Assembly: GCF_000143415.4 (NCBI RefSeq)
Contig: NW_003314277.1
Location: 399,644 to 461,643 of the forward strand
DNA length: 62,000 nt
Source of the DNA: Selaginella moellendorffii
Lineage: Eukaryota > Streptophyta > Lycopodiopsida > Selaginellales > Selaginellaceae
Direction: 5' to 3'
The stretch's first letter is position 1, and the number at the start of each line of letters is the position of its first letter. Shown here piece by piece: positions 1 through 13,338 of the stretch. A program made the translations under genes and the position numbers. Under the pieces are notes generated by a model, which searched no databases, was not told the DNA's origin, and saw only the letters and a list, made by a program, of their open reading frames with translations.

Positions 1-100
1 AAATGCTATAATATATAACTTCAGGATATTCAATAAAAATGAATTCTGGTATCATGTTAAACTTCAAATGATCATGTTAAACTTTAAACCTAGAATTAAT

Positions 101-3100
101 TTACTTCAGAGGCCCCAAAACTGCATCTTCAATCTCATATCCTTTGCCAACCATCTCTTCCACAAACTTGGCCGCCTTGCCTCGTGCCTTCCCACCATAC
201 GCCAAGTCCATAATCTCCTCCAGCACCGCTCGAGCCTCTCCTCCCTGCCCCGATTTACAAAGCCCCGCCACCAAACTAGCACACCTCTCCGGAGCCGGGA
301 GCTGCCCACCTCGTACCATATCCCTCACAAACCCCAGCGCCATCTCCATCTTCCCTGCCTCGAGCAAACCATCCACGGCAAAGCGATACACTTCGTCACC
401 CCACGCCTCGCTCCGCAAGCTCTCTCGCCCCTCGCGGAGTATCTCCAGCGCCCGAGCACTCCTGCCGCTCTTGCAAAGCTCCGCTGCCAGCGTCCCATAC
501 ACGACGTGGTCGGGGGAGATCCCTGCGCAGACCATCTCCCCGAAGAGCTTGAGACCTCCATCGACCTGACCCGCGGAGCAAAACCCGAGTATCAGCGCAG
601 TGTACGTGAACAAGTTTGGAGCGCAGCCGGAGCTCTTCATCTGCGCGAACACCCCGCAAGCTTCCGGTAGCCGGTTGGCCTTGCAAAGCCCCGAGACGAG
701 CGCAGTGTAAGTCACCACGTTTGGAGCAAGCCCCCGGGCGACCATGTCCGAGAGGAGCTCCCGGGCTCTCTCCGTTTGCCCCGCCCGGCAATGCCCGTGG
801 ACGAGCGTGTTGTAAGTCACCACGTCCGGGGATTGCCCGCTGGAAACCATCGCGTCTAGCACCTCTCGAGCTTCTTTGATCCGGCCCGCCTTGCACAGCC
901 CGTGAATCAGAGTGTTTTGCGTCACGACCGTCGGCTTGCACTGCCTCTTCACCATGTCCTCCAAAAGGTGGCGGGCATCGTCGACTCTGGCGATGGAGCA
1001 AAGCCCGGAGATGAGTGTGCTGTAAGTCACCACGTCCGGGACGTGGCCATCGTCGGTCATCCTCTTGAGCAGCCTGAAAGCCTCGTCCAGCTTTCCTCTC
1101 TTGCAGTGAGCGTCGATCAGGATGTTGAAGGTGAAGCGGCTGGGGCGGCAGCCTTTGCTCCTCATGCTCTTGAAGAGCTCCAGTGCCTCGTCCAGAGTGT
1201 AGGCCAAGCACATCCCGTGGATCACGACGTTGTATGTCACGGCCGAGGGGGTGATGCCCGAGTCGAGCATCCTCTGGAAGAGCTTGTAGGCCTCGTTGAG
1301 CTTCCCAGCTTTGGCAAGGCCGTCGATGAGGATTCCATAGCTCCAGCTATCCGGTGGTATGTCTTTCGCTTCCATCTCGTGGAAAACTTGGCAGGCTTGA
1401 TCGATCTTCGACTGCTGGCACAGGCCGAGGATGATAGTGTTGTGTGAGCGACGGTTTGGAGTACAGCCCAGGCGCTCCATCTCGTTGAACAGGAGGAGAG
1501 CTTCTTCCACTCGGCTGGACTTGCAGAGCCCGTCCATGACCGTGTTGTAAGTCACCACGTCCGGGACGTGACCATCTTCTATCATCTTCTTAATCAAGTC
1601 GCAGGCCTCCTCCAGCATTCCTCTCTTGCAGCTCGCGTCGATCATAACGTTGTAAGTCACCGGGCTTGGAGGGCAGCCTCTTCGGTTCATGTCCGCGAAG
1701 AGCTCGCGAGCATCGTCGAAGCTGTTGGCCATGCAAAGCCCGTGAATGAGACTCGTGTAGGCCACCGTCGAGGGAGTCACTCCCGAGTGTAGAAGCTTTT
1801 GGAAAAGGTTGCGAGCGTCGTTAAGTTTCCCTGCCTTGGCGAGGCCGTCGATGAGGATACCATAGCTCCAGCTATCCGGTGATACGTTTCTTTCGTTCAT
1901 CTTCTCGAACATCTGGACCGCCTCGTCGATTCTATCGTTTTGGCACAGTCCCAGGATGACGATATTGTATCCGCGGAGGCTTGGAGGCGAGGAACTCGAA
2001 GAAGAACTAGACGGAAGTTCTCTGTCACCAAACAGCCGGACTGCCTCCTCGACGCGACCGGCCTTGCAAAGCCCGTCCAAAACCGTGCAGTAGGACACTT
2101 CGTCGGGAGCACACTCCTCGTCGGGCATCGCTCTGAGAAGCTCGCGAGCCTTGTCGACTTGTCCTCGCGAGCAAAATCCTTCGAGAAGCACGTTCAAGGT
2201 GACGAGACAAGGCTCACGCCTGTTCTCCCTGTAAACTTGCAGCGCCTCGTCTATCCGTCCGGAATCCATGAGCCCGACAAGAACAGAGTCGAGAGAACCG
2301 GCCGCGAGAGGTATTCTTTTCTCGGACATCGTTCTCGCCAGCTCCAAGGCATCGTCCACTCTGGCAGCCTTGCAAAGCGCCACTACGACGATGTTGTAGG
2401 CGCTAGAGTTTGCAACTGGCATAATCTCCAGTAGCTGAAAGGCACGCTCCATGCTTCCTCGCAAGCATAGCTCGTGCGCCAGAAAGCTCGATGTTGCAAA
2501 GTAAGGTGGTATCATCCTGCTTCTCATCTCGTCCATAACTAGCTCCGCCTCGTCCATCTTCCCAGCCTTGCAGAGCCCACACAAGATGGTGGTGAAAGTA
2601 AACGAGTCAGGAAAACACCCTCTGTCCACCATCACTTGCACCATCTTCTTTACGGCCTCTGTTTCCTGCCTCTTCGAAAGGCTGTCTATCAGAACGTTGT
2701 AAACGTCCGGGTATGGAGAGTGGCACTCTTCCATCAGGGAGAAAATTTTCACCGCCTCGAAAGTTCTCCCAACGTTGCACCATCCCTGGATGACGCTGGT
2801 GAAGAGCAAGGGAGCCGGAAAAATCCCTTGCTGAAACATCACTCGAAGAACTTTCTCGGCCTCGGCTAGCTTCTCAGCTTCCACGAATCCATGAACAAGG
2901 GACGAGCATGTAGCCTCCTCCACCAGAGTAAAATCCCTTGAGAACTTGTGACAAAATACCTTCCAGGCCTCCCCAAGCTTTATACTACCCTGAAATTCTT
3001 TTTCTAACTTTGAAGCGCTTTTTTTCTTTGCAATTCTACCCGCATTGCTTCGATCTTCCACACCTGTTCTGGACAAATCGATCAATCTCCTCCAGCGGCT

Positions 3101-3208
3101 TCCACTGGAGCATCTAAACCCACCTGAGAACGATCGCCTGCTGCCGAAGCCAAATGTAGCACACCCCGATAGCAGCAAGGGTCTCAACCTCCTTGAGTTG
3201 TGTGCCAT
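101..3208 (-). CDS. P-class pentatricopeptide repeat protein
   Basis: Intronless gene of 1,035 residues starting at a true ATG (3206-3208). After a short basic N-terminus (probable organelle targeting peptide, inferred) the protein is almost entirely tandem 35-residue P-type PPR motifs of the form 'VTYNTLIHGLCKAGR..EA..L...M...G..PD'. I see no E or DYW domain, so this is the P subclass, which binds organellar RNA for stability, splicing or translation. A five-motif block is duplicated internally (see findings). Teloboxes lie just upstream on this strand at 3242-3254. Family assignment is secure; the RNA target cannot be read from the sequence. Confidence 0.95.
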   Translation of the reverse strand: MAHNSRRLRPLLLSGCATFGFGSRRSFSGGFRCSSGSRWRRLIDLSRTGVEDRSNAGRIAKKKSASKLEKEFQGSIKLGEAWKVFCHKFSRDFTLVEEATCSSLVHGFVEAEKLAEAEKVLRVMFQQGIFPAPLLFTSVIQGWCNVGRTFEAVKIFSLMEECHSPYPDVYNVLIDSLSKRQETEAVKKMVQVMVDRGCFPDSFTFTTILCGLCKAGKMDEAELVMDEMRSRMIPPYFATSSFLAHELCLRGSMERAFQLLEIMPVANSSAYNIVVVALCKAARVDDALELARTMSEKRIPLAAGSLDSVLVGLMDSGRIDEALQVYRENRREPCLVTLNVLLEGFCSRGQVDKARELLRAMPDEECAPDEVSYCTVLDGLCKAGRVEEAVRLFGDRELPSSSSSSSSPPSLRGYNIVILGLCQNDRIDEAVQMFEKMNERNVSPDSWSYGILIDGLAKAGKLNDARNLFQKLLHSGVTPSTVAYTSLIHGLCMANSFDDARELFADMNRRGCPPSPVTYNVMIDASCKRGMLEEACDLIKKMIEDGHVPDVVTYNTVMDGLCKSSRVEEALLLFNEMERLGCTPNRRSHNTIILGLCQQSKIDQACQVFHEMEAKDIPPDSWSYGILIDGLAKAGKLNEAYKLFQRMLDSGITPSAVTYNVVIHGMCLAYTLDEALELFKSMRSKGCRPSRFTFNILIDAHCKRGKLDEAFRLLKRMTDDGHVPDVVTYSTLISGLCSIARVDDARHLLEDMVKRQCKPTVVTQNTLIHGLCKAGRIKEAREVLDAMVSSGQSPDVVTYNTLVHGHCRAGQTERARELLSDMVARGLAPNVVTYTALVSGLCKANRLPEACGVFAQMKSSGCAPNLFTYTALILGFCSAGQVDGGLKLFGEMVCAGISPDHVVYGTLAAELCKSGRSARALEILREGRESLRSEAWGDEVYRFAVDGLLEAGKMEMALGFVRDMVRGGQLPAPERCASLVAGLCKSGQGGEARAVLEEIMDLAYGGKARGKAAKFVEEMVGKGYEIEDAVLGPLK

Positions 3209-3241
3209 CGGCCTCCATTCTCTTTAAGAACTAGATACCAT

Positions 3242-3254
3242 AAACCCTAAACCC
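3242..3254 (-). promoter_or_regulatory. Telobox pair upstream of PPR gene
   Basis: Two overlapping AAACCCTA-type motifs lie about 35 bp before the PPR start codon. Teloboxes are known plant promoter elements enriched near transcription starts of RNA-processing and translation genes. The regulatory role here is inferred from position. Confidence 0.45.
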
Positions 3255-3271
3255 AAGACCTTTCATTTTGA

Positions 3272-3303
<32 letters not shown>

Positions 3304-4612
3304 ATGAAAGATATATCCTTTATATTAAATTGCAGTAAAAGTGAATAAATTAGTTTTCCAACTTAATGTATATCAATAAAACTTTTGTTACAATCATCTA
3401 TACAATAATAAATTCCTTTCTCACATTTTTTTTGTTTTTATTTTTTCTATTTATGTTTTGACATTGATTTTCTTAAAAGTTTGTGTGAAACTTCCATACT
3501 CTCAAAACAATTTCTATGTAGTTACAAAATTTTTTGCTTTTGCCTAGGAGGGAAGAAAGGAATATTATTAAAGTTGGTATAATTTTAAACAAGATACTAT
3601 TCCTTTAAAATCTATAAAAAATAATTATTATTTATAAATAATTATAAATTAAAATTACGAGAAATATAAAGGACCAACATTTTGGGGTTTAATATATTAA
3701 AATCACTTATGAAATATAAAAAATAAATATTAATATTAATAAAAAAAATACTCACTATTAATTGTAATTGGTGGTGCTTGTATTGCAATGTTTTTCAACT
3801 AAAGAATAAATTTTTAATGCCGACCAAATATTATTTAATTTTAATACTGTATTATTTATATTAATTACTACATTGTATTTATTTTCAATTATAAAATAAT
3901 ATATATATCTATTTAAGTTTTTTATATCTACTAATACCCCAAATTTTATTTTTACCTATGACAATGAAGAATAAAGAAAGAATTAAAAACTGGTATTTGT
4001 GATGTTTTTGTTTCTCAAATTTGAATTTTAAAAATATAGAAAAGGACTTTTCAAATTATAACTATAATTTCTTTTCAAATCATAAAGATAGTTTTCTAAG
4101 AAAACTGATCATATGGGATATCAAAATATTTTTTATTTGGTTCTTGAATTGTTTGGTCATAGTGGCTATATTATTATTTCATCAAGAGTGACACTTCAGC
4201 ATTAAATTATTGCCACTTACTAGCAAATTGCTTAAAGGTACTCAATCAATATATAATTTTCCAAATACAGGACATATCAATATAGAGTTTGATATTTGTG
4301 TTTGTAAATTAAAATGTTTTAAATATTAAAGTTATGGGCAATATGTTTTTGTGGGAGAGGAAAGTGTTCAAAAAACATTCCATGCTTATTAATAGCTATC
4401 TTGCTAACACACACAAAATTGGTGAATGTTAATACATGTTACTGCAGATCTAATCCAAGTTATAGAAATTGTACCAAGGAATTCATAGCACTGGCTTTCC
4501 TGTGATGATTAACCCAACTCGTTTTCAATGGCCATCCAAATCTTAGGAGTTTTGAAATTTTAAACATACATTTCCCAGAATTTAGCTTGCATTTTTTCTC
4601 ATTGAGCTCTGC
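3255..4612. other. AT-rich intergenic spacer
   Basis: Strongly AT-rich, with a (TA)n tract at about 3276-3302 and many short homopolymer runs. I see no reading frame, RNA gene or clear repeat unit. Confidence 0.7.
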
Positions 4613-5860
4613 CTAGTTGTAGAGAGGGAGAAAGTTCATTGTTCCTTGGCACAAAGAATTGTGTTTTCTAACTCGTGTTAATGAACAAAAGCGACATATA
4701 CGAATGCTACCACAGAGCTGGGTTTGGCCCCAAGATTGTTCTTGCAAACCAGTATAGGAGTGCGAGTGAAGCTCTGGGAAGTTTGCAACGGGGTGTGGGG
4801 TCCGAAAGATTTTCACCTTGTGAAAATCAAGTAGCCTTTTTCAATCCCCTCTCAACTAAATCTATGACATATCCGCGCATGTTTTGTAAGCAGATTTTCC
4901 AGGGTACATTGAGACTGGCAGTGCAACGCTGGCTCTACACCCTCATCACTAATATTCTTGTGGCGGTTAAGGCCTGAATTACTGTGGAACTTGGGTGAAC
5001 AACATGGGAAGCATATGCAAAGGAGGTATCGAGCAGGACTTGCTCATAGCCGATGTGGAAGCCTGGAGAAATTTTGTGAAGGAAATCAATAGGCCAAGTA
5101 TAGCTTTGATCTCTTCCCTCTTTCAAAGGCCTTGTATGAACGGAAATCATCGAGCATGTCAGCAGTTTGTGAATCATCGAGCTTTGTCGTCTGCGTACTC
5201 GAAAGAAAAGCTCCTTCAATCCGAATTGCCACACATAATCATGTGGACGATATTGAACTGAGTATCTCCAGCTGCAATGTCCACCAGGAAGCAAAACAAG
5301 TCGTTGACACAACTTACGTGGTCTGCAACTAGTCATTCAGCTTCTTGGAGGTCCTGATTTGAAACGGCGTCGTCCTGGAGTTTGAATCCCATGCCATACT
5401 CCATTAGTTTCCATAACAAATACACCAACTAACACGCGACGGTGAGTCAGCAGCCCCTCCAAGCCCAGATTCTTCAGCTTCACCTGATTCACGCTTGCCT
5501 CCAACAGCTCGGACACTCTGTTGGAAAATCGTTGGCATGGATATGCCAAGGTAGCTCTCAACAAGCCTCTTGGCACCTCCAAAGTCAGCTCCAAGGCCCT
5601 ACAAGTCGTCAAGGATATCATCAACATGGAAGCACCAACAGGCAAGCTTGCACATATTCTCAACTCTGGAATCATCAGCAACAGGGATAAAATGCAAGTG
5701 GCTCGAACTCCCTTCTCAGCAGCAAGGCGTTTCCTACTTTCGGGATTCCCTTCACCATGCGCAAGCTCCAAAGTTGCAGCCCAATCTTCCAAGCCTGGGC
5801 GAATGAAAGAATACAGAGGGTGGCACTTAACCAGGGAATGAGCACTGGACATTTAGAACG
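4613..5860. other. Moderate-GC stretch, unassigned
   Basis: This stretch has exon-like composition compared with its AT-rich flanks, but no frame stays open beyond roughly 170 codons and none matches a family I know. The best plus-strand frame (5521-5841) starts with residues like HGYAKVALNKPLG. Antisense frames of similar length exist. It could be a decayed gene, an untranslated transcript or an unrecognised multi-exon gene. No function is proposed. Confidence 0.3.
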
Positions 5861-6043
5861 AAATCGTAGCCATTGGGATCTGAATGAAACCACACAACAA
5901 CCCTACAGCACATTCGTCTTATCGGTAGGAGACGTAACGCAAAAATGGAGTGCTGAGTTCATATGGCTTGCAACTATGAAGGAGAGCAGAAAACGTAATA
6001 AGAATATATACAAATATTCCCTAAAACCCGTATTTAGAAGGTT

Positions 6044-7366
<1,323 letters not shown>

Positions 7367-7399
7367 CTAGAACTTTTCTCACCTTTAAACCCCTCCGTA

Positions 7400-7640
7400 G
7401 ATGAGAAAGAAAAAAACAAATGAAAAGCCACACCAAGACAATGTGGCATGTTTTTAAAGTTTTTCCCCTTGTAATCTCTAACACAAGATCCAGCTTTGGA
7501 GTACTGGTCGTGGCTGCCAGATGTGATGCTCAAGCTGACTGGAAAAGGATTCCGCTCTAGTTCTGGGGGTTGATTGCCAGGAGCTTCTCTTCCACTGGAT
7601 CCCCACTGCTTTGGTCTGTCCAGCACAAACTCACCGAGAC
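7400..7640 (-). pseudogene. Fragment of a second AOR-like gene
   Basis: The minus strand carries pieces clearly homologous to AOR exons 2 and 3 in the correct order: an LDRPKQWGS segment followed by EKLLAI-like codons, then, after a large deletion, an AATTSTPKL-like segment and a GKTLKTC segment corresponding to EKNFEDM. Frameshifts, stops and the missing Rossmann core show it is dead. It looks like a tandem-duplication remnant. Confidence 0.8.
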
Positions 7641-7644
7641 GAAA

Positions 7645-8766
7645 ATGACAGCAGTTGGCTACGTGACCGCCTAAAACCCTATCTAAACCCTGTCATAACA
7701 ATATTCTGTTTTGAAATTGTGGATAATTATCCAAACCAAATTAGTTAATAAATGAATTTGACTCTAAATTTAGGTGTAGTATAGAGAATATAGTCAAGTT
7801 CTATGGCTTTCTCAATATTTGGATCCCTGTACTCATATACTTCTTCTGTGGGATTATTTGAATCTCTTTTACGAGGATTCATCTCTCTTGCTCTTTAAGA
7901 AGAGAAATCGTGCTTTACTAACGATTTAGACATTGTGAATGTGTTTATTATTTAAAATTGCACCTTGCTTGTGTGTTAATTGCTCCAAAACTGGGTGGAA
8001 CAAAAGTTTGATAATGATCCAATCAACATTTCACATTGAATAACAAAATTGATGGCTATTTTAAAACATGTACACAAAGCATTAAATTTTTGGGGTTAAA
8101 GTATATATACAAAATGAAGACCATTTAATTTGGCTCCTCATCTTCCATGGTCCCAAAAATTTAGAATGTCCAATCCAATTTAAAAGCTGTTTGATTAGAT
8201 AATTCCTTTCTTGTCTCTATTTTTAATTTCTTCTTTAGATCTCTAAACCTTTTCATTATCACCACTCATCCTAACTAGGTGACTTTAGTGCCAATTAATA
8301 GTTGATAAATCTTCTCTTAGGATCATCACACAGAAGGCTAAGTTGGTTAAAATGACAAGTACATATATTAATATTTTAGGATTCATTACAATATCTCATT
8401 CAAAACTTGCTTGCATTGTTTCTCCTTCAATAAGTTTCTTCTAATTTAATTCACCATTCTCAGTTTAGTTTTAACTTGGAACCTTGGATTGGAAGTACAT
8501 ATTTTATTAATAAAGAAGATTATTCTCCCGTTTTAAATCCTCCTTTTATAGTTGTCCAATCAAAATATCTCATATCTCTTTGCATGAGTTTCAGAACTTG
8601 TCTATGGTCTATGGTGGCTAATGCTAAGATTAGGATTATGACCTACTATATAAAATGAGTCACCACAAGTAGATTACGCCTGACCTTTTGGCCTCAATAT
8701 CCATAATGTAGACTTCGAGGTAGTTTTGAACCGGTTTAGGGTTAAACCCCTAAACCCTACAGCTTT
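7645..8766. other. AT-rich intergenic spacer
   Basis: AT-rich, with no supported gene. Repeated CTAAACCC-like telobox words occur at about 7672-7690 and 8745-8758. Only short frames occur. Confidence 0.6.
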
Positions 8767-9345
8767 GCTTTCAGGGAGTTAGGCTTCAATGCATCAGTTG
8801 GATTGTAGACAATACAACTTATCTTGGAGGCTCCGTTGCTTGTTTGTTTGCAAATGAGGATGATTGCACAAATGTGGTTTCATGCATGTGTTGCAGATGC
8901 AATTTTGAAAGACAAGGTCGTGGTGTACGATATGGAGGAATCCAGAATCGGCTGGGTGAAGCAAAACTGTAAGCGGATATAAGATTCCTTACGGTGTCTC
9001 ATGGCTCCGACCGCTTTACTCTTGTAGGTTCCAAGTACAAGGTAACATTGGGAACCTGAAGCTATCACTTCAGCAGTGAACCGAAATTGACTCCTTGTCA
9101 GCTCGGCTGGCATAACAATAAAAACTAAAGACCAATGCTTTCTCCACTGCATACACTGCAGTTGGCTCCCTGCTAATAAAGTGTGGATAATGGAGAAATG
9201 TCCATTTGGCAATCTAGAAACTTGTGGAGGAGCAGTGGCTGGACACTTCTTCACAAGAAATTCAAGGAGAAGGAAACGAGGCACACTTTAGGCTTCGCTC
9301 TACGGATAAAAATCTGGATTTTGCCTTCCAGATAGGAAGTACCTG
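8767..9345 (+). pseudogene. Partial duplicate of aspartic protease 3' end
   Basis: Near-identical to 11855-12560: the last two protease exons, the intron between them and the 3' flank. The final exon, with the readable segment DKVVVYDMEESRIGWVKQ, is still open, but the catalytic exons are absent, so no protease can be made. Intron retention means DNA-level duplication. Compared with the intact locus it lacks about 100 bp of 3' flank around the position matching 12402-12505. Confidence 0.85.
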
Positions 9346-10304
9346 TAATGCGACGTCCCCATATTATAGTCTCCGACGCGGTCTTCAAATGGCAATGTTG
9401 TACAGCTTGTCAATTATGCAATGCACAACCAGATAAAAGCGAATAAGTGGCCCCTAATATCCTCAAAAGTTCAGGGATTATGAGGGTTCTACTGCAAACA
9501 GGTAGCTTTGGAGGAAGAATATCATCTAGTAGTTTTTCTTCCCCATCTTGTTCGTAAATGGCTATGGTGCTGACTCCTGAGAATTATGTTGTCCCCATAG
9601 CCTCCGAAAGGTTCTTGACGTGGTCTTCAAATGGCAATGCATGTTCCCTAGTGCAACATGTTTTGACCTGCAATATGTTCCATAGCTTGACCGGCAGGCA
9701 GGTACACCATAGCTTTCATAAACACAGTGGCTTTTCTTTTATTTTCTTTTCTCCAAGAACACTTGGTCTCTTTTTCCCGATGCAGACATGACTTGAAATT
9801 TTAATTTTGGAACCATCTCTCCAGACAAAGAAATTTACACGGACCAGTAAAAATCGTGGAGGCTGCCCAACATACACAAAAGGCATTTACTTACAAGATG
9901 CGGTCATATTGATCCGTCAGCAACGCACGCTTCCGGTTTCATTAAAATTGCTGCTAGTCTTGTTTCAACCAGCTAACTCGGGACCTCTTTCAATGTCACG
10001 AAGCCTATGCCAAAAATGCAGCCAACATTTCAATAATTCCAGCAGTTTGTGGGTCTGCATTTGAACAATTCCAGCAGTTGCACAGCGATGCTGGATAATA
10101 TTGACGGAACTAGGCAAAATACGGAACAAGTCGCCCTGGGCCCGGTCTCAAAAGTCACAGGTACAACCCGTTTTTAAGGGAAAAAAAAAAGTCACTTGCA
10201 GAAAAAATTTGACGCAGTACTTAAGAAATAGTGAGAATTTGTCAAATGGGAGCTTGTATATATATATATGCTTTGAAATTTGCTGCAAATGGAGTTGCAG
10301 AAAA
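9346..10304 (+). other. Degenerate region with possible protease debris; promoter of aspartic protease
   Basis: Around 9558-9610 a short frame reads MVLTPENYVV, which resembles the segment of nepenthesin-type proteases following the conserved Phe-x-Gly-Gly-Ala. The phrase GTCTTCAAATGGCAATG occurs twice (about 9381 and 9624). The remaining frames are unassigned. The 3' part should hold the protease promoter; a (TA)n run at 10258-10270 lies about 40 bp before the start codon. Confidence 0.35.
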
Positions 10305-12082
10305 ATGTCTTATTGGCTGATTATTTTGGTGTTCATCGGCTTGATGTCCTCTGTGAATACAGGGGGATCCGGAGTTCTCAAACTTAAGCATCGATTTTCT
10401 GAGCTTGAAGGATCGAGCAAGCAGTCTGGGAAACGAGGAATGAGTGAGGAGCATTTTCGCCAGCTTATGGACCATACCCGAGCAAGGAGTCGACGCTTCC
10501 ATTTGGAAGTCGACCTCATGCTGAATGGAAGTTCCACTTCCGCTGCGTAAGATTGGAATTTGTACCTTAAAAGGGTTTTGAGGTTAATTTTGTGTTCAAA
10601 ATTTGTGCAGAACTTATTACGCTCAGATAGGTGTCGGGCATCCCGTCCAATTCCTGAATGCTATTGTGGACACAGGGAGCGATATCTTATGGTTCAAATG
10701 CAAATTATGCCAAGGTTGCTCCAGCAAAAAGAATGCCATTGTATGTTTTTAGCGTTCTGCCTGGAAATTTTTTCTGAAGGTCTGTGGTTCTATCATCATG
10801 CAGGGTCCAATTACACTCTATGACCCGGAATTATCAAAAACGGCATCCCCAGCTACATGTTCGGATCCACTGTGTTCAGAAGGCGGTAGCTGCAGAGGCA
10901 ACAGCTGCGCATATAATATCTCATATGAAGACACCAGCAGTTCCACAGGTACCTATTTCAGAGATGTCGTGCACCTTGGAGACAAAGCTTCATCGAATAC
11001 TACTATGTTCCTGGGGTACTCCCGGACAAGCTTTTTTTTGCAAGATTTGAACTAACGCTTCCTTTAGCTGTGCAACGAGTATTTCGGGACTTTGGCCGGT
11101 GGATGGTATTATGGGATTCGGGAGGAGTAAGGTTTCGGTGCCCAACCAACTTGCTGCTCAGGCAGGCTCATACAACATTTTCTACCATTGCTTAAGCGGT
11201 GAAAAAAAGGGCGGCGGGATTCTTGTGTTGGGTAAAAATGATGAGTTTCCTGAGATGGTCTACACACCTATGCTTGCAATAGACGAGTACTAGCATTTGG
11301 AATTGTCCATCTTCGATGCTTGACTTTGGTTCTATATGTTTGCAGTGTCGTGTATAATGTGAAGCTGGTTAGTCTTAGCGTCAACTCAAAAGCTCTCCCA
11401 ATTGAGGCAAGTGAGTTTGAGTATAATGCAACAGTAGGCAACGGCGGAACTATCATTGACAGTGGCACGGGTAGTGCTACATTTCCCAGCAAGGCCCTCG
11501 CGCTATTTGTAAAGGCCGTAAGTGATTAGCTTGCTTCGTTAAGTACCGGCTTACTCACTTCTAAGAACTGCAGGTCTCAAAATTCACCACTGCAATTCCG
11601 ACTGCTCCACTCGAGTACAGCGGTTCTCCATGTTTCATCTCCATTTCAGACAGGTACGGATTAGTTTTATCCTGCACTTTATTTACTCCCAGGAACAGTG
11701 TGGAGGCAGATTTCCCGAATGTGACACTTAAGTTTGATGGCGGAGCAACCATGGAGTTAACTGCTCCCAATTATCTCGAGGCCGTAGTTTCTCGAAAGGT
11801 ACTTCGTCTGGTTCTCGTGCGTATCTCTTACTTACAGCTTTCTGAATCAACTCACTTTCAGGGGGTTAGGCTTGTATGCATCAATTGGGCTGTAGGCAAT
11901 TCAACTATCCTTGGAGGTACTCAGTAACTTCCTTGCTTAGTTGCAAAATTTTGGACCAAAATTGATTGCACAATTTTGGTTTCATGTATGTTGCAGATGC
12001 AATTTTGAAAGACAAAGTCGTGGTGTACGATATGGAAAAATCCAGAATCGGCTGGGTGAAACAAGACTGTAAGTGGATGTAG
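10305..12082 (+). CDS. Secreted nepenthesin-like aspartic protease (A1 family)
   Basis: Nine exons: 10305-10546, 10611-10740, 10804-11015, 11068-11286, 11346-11517, 11574-11653, 11693-11798, 11862-11916 and 11997-12082, giving 433 residues with consistent phases. A hydrophobic signal peptide (WLIILVFIGLMSS) is followed by a propeptide. The catalytic motifs are DTGS (residues 101-104) and DSGT (306-309). Cys-rich segments between them match the plant A1B or nepenthesin type. The C-terminus is DKVVVYDMEKSRIGWVKQD. It probably acts in the apoplast or vacuole. The exon 4/5 junction is the least certain: GT at 11287 and AG at 11344-11345 keep the frame. Its 3' end and flank are duplicated upstream at 8767-9345. 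Confidence 0.92.
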
Positions 12083-12570
12083 GATTCATTACGACAGTGT
12101 CTCATGGCTCCAACCGCTTTACTCCTGTAGGTTCCAAGTACAAGGTAACAATGGGAACCTGAAGCTATCACTTCAGCAGTGAACCGAAGTTACCTCCTTG
12201 TCAGCTGGGCTGGCATAACAATAAAAACTACAGACCAATGCGTCTCCAGACTCTCCACTGCATACACTTTATTAGTAGAAATGAATAAAGTGTGGATAAT
12301 GAAGAAATGTCCATTTGTCAATCTAGAAACTTGTGGAGGAGCAGTGGCTGGATGCTTGTTCACAAAAAATTCAAGGCTAAGGAAACGAGGCACACTCTGG
12401 AACAGGTACAAGTTTCTTTGATTTCTGTACCTCTTATGATTTGCTTGTTTCATGTTTTTTTACAGAAGGGCTTTCTCCCTCCCTCAGATTCGGGACTACA
12501 GGCAGGCTTCGCTCTGCGGATAAAAATCTGGATCTTGCCTTCCAGATCGGAATCGATAATGCACTGAGTT
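12083..12570 (+). repeat. 3' flank of protease, second copy of segmental duplication
   Basis: Matches 8984-9345 closely, apart from an extra block at about 12402-12505 that has GT...AG ends and could be an intron of a 3' UTR. No coding function is apparent. Confidence 0.7.
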
Positions 12571-13338
12571 ACGTAAGGATCCAAATGTTGAGGGACCACG
12601 TAAGCGATATACCTGGATATTCGTGGTATGTTCTTTATGCCCTTGTTTACTAATGTATCCCTTATCCTTTAACATAAACGATTAAAAAGATATGAATGAG
12701 ATGTCATTGGCCTTTAACCTCTGCCTCGCTGGTGACTATGCCTTTGCCAGCAGATGGAGTTGCATGGGCAACATTTCTCTTACAGCATGTAATGATCACG
12801 GGAGATGAATCCGTTATTCCACGATGCCTGGTTTGCACCCTGAGATGGATCGAGAGACAAATATCACAAGCAGTTGAAAATACTTCTTCTGCAAATTGCA
12901 TTCTGAAAGAAAACTCAAGAAAACTGCCCAAGTTGTTTCGATTGGCCAATGAAAGAAAAACATCAACACCACATTTCGTTGGGGTGACATGGTCAACTTT
13001 TGACAGTTAACCCGCATCGGCCTGATCGGGTGGCCCAAAAAGTTAACTTCGGTAACTCCTTTCTAAACGCAATTTTAAACTAATGCTATATACCTGCGTC
13101 AGCTAAATTCTGGTAGCGTGGGAAATTTTATTATCTCTTCATCTTTCATCTTCGTCGCACCTTTTGCTTAGCAAGAGCTCTTTTAGAAAAAGGGAGGGGA
13201 GAAGAGAGAGAGAGAGGAAATAAAGCAGCACTTACGAGTTGATAAGTACCCGACACTCGTCGCTCGCTCGCTCCAGAGCCTTGCTGCTGGTCGCCCCACC
13301 ACGCCTCTCGACGGACAGCGCCCAACCCTCTGGATCCA
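12571..13338. other. Intergenic, no gene seen
   Basis: Only short frames that match nothing I recognise. The last 200 bp presumably form the 3' UTR of the minus-strand RING gene. Confidence 0.5.

Noticed and set aside
5337-5852. 171-codon minus-strand ORF with protein-like stretches
   Set aside because: No domain or homologue recognised and comparable frames exist on the other strand; not called as a gene.
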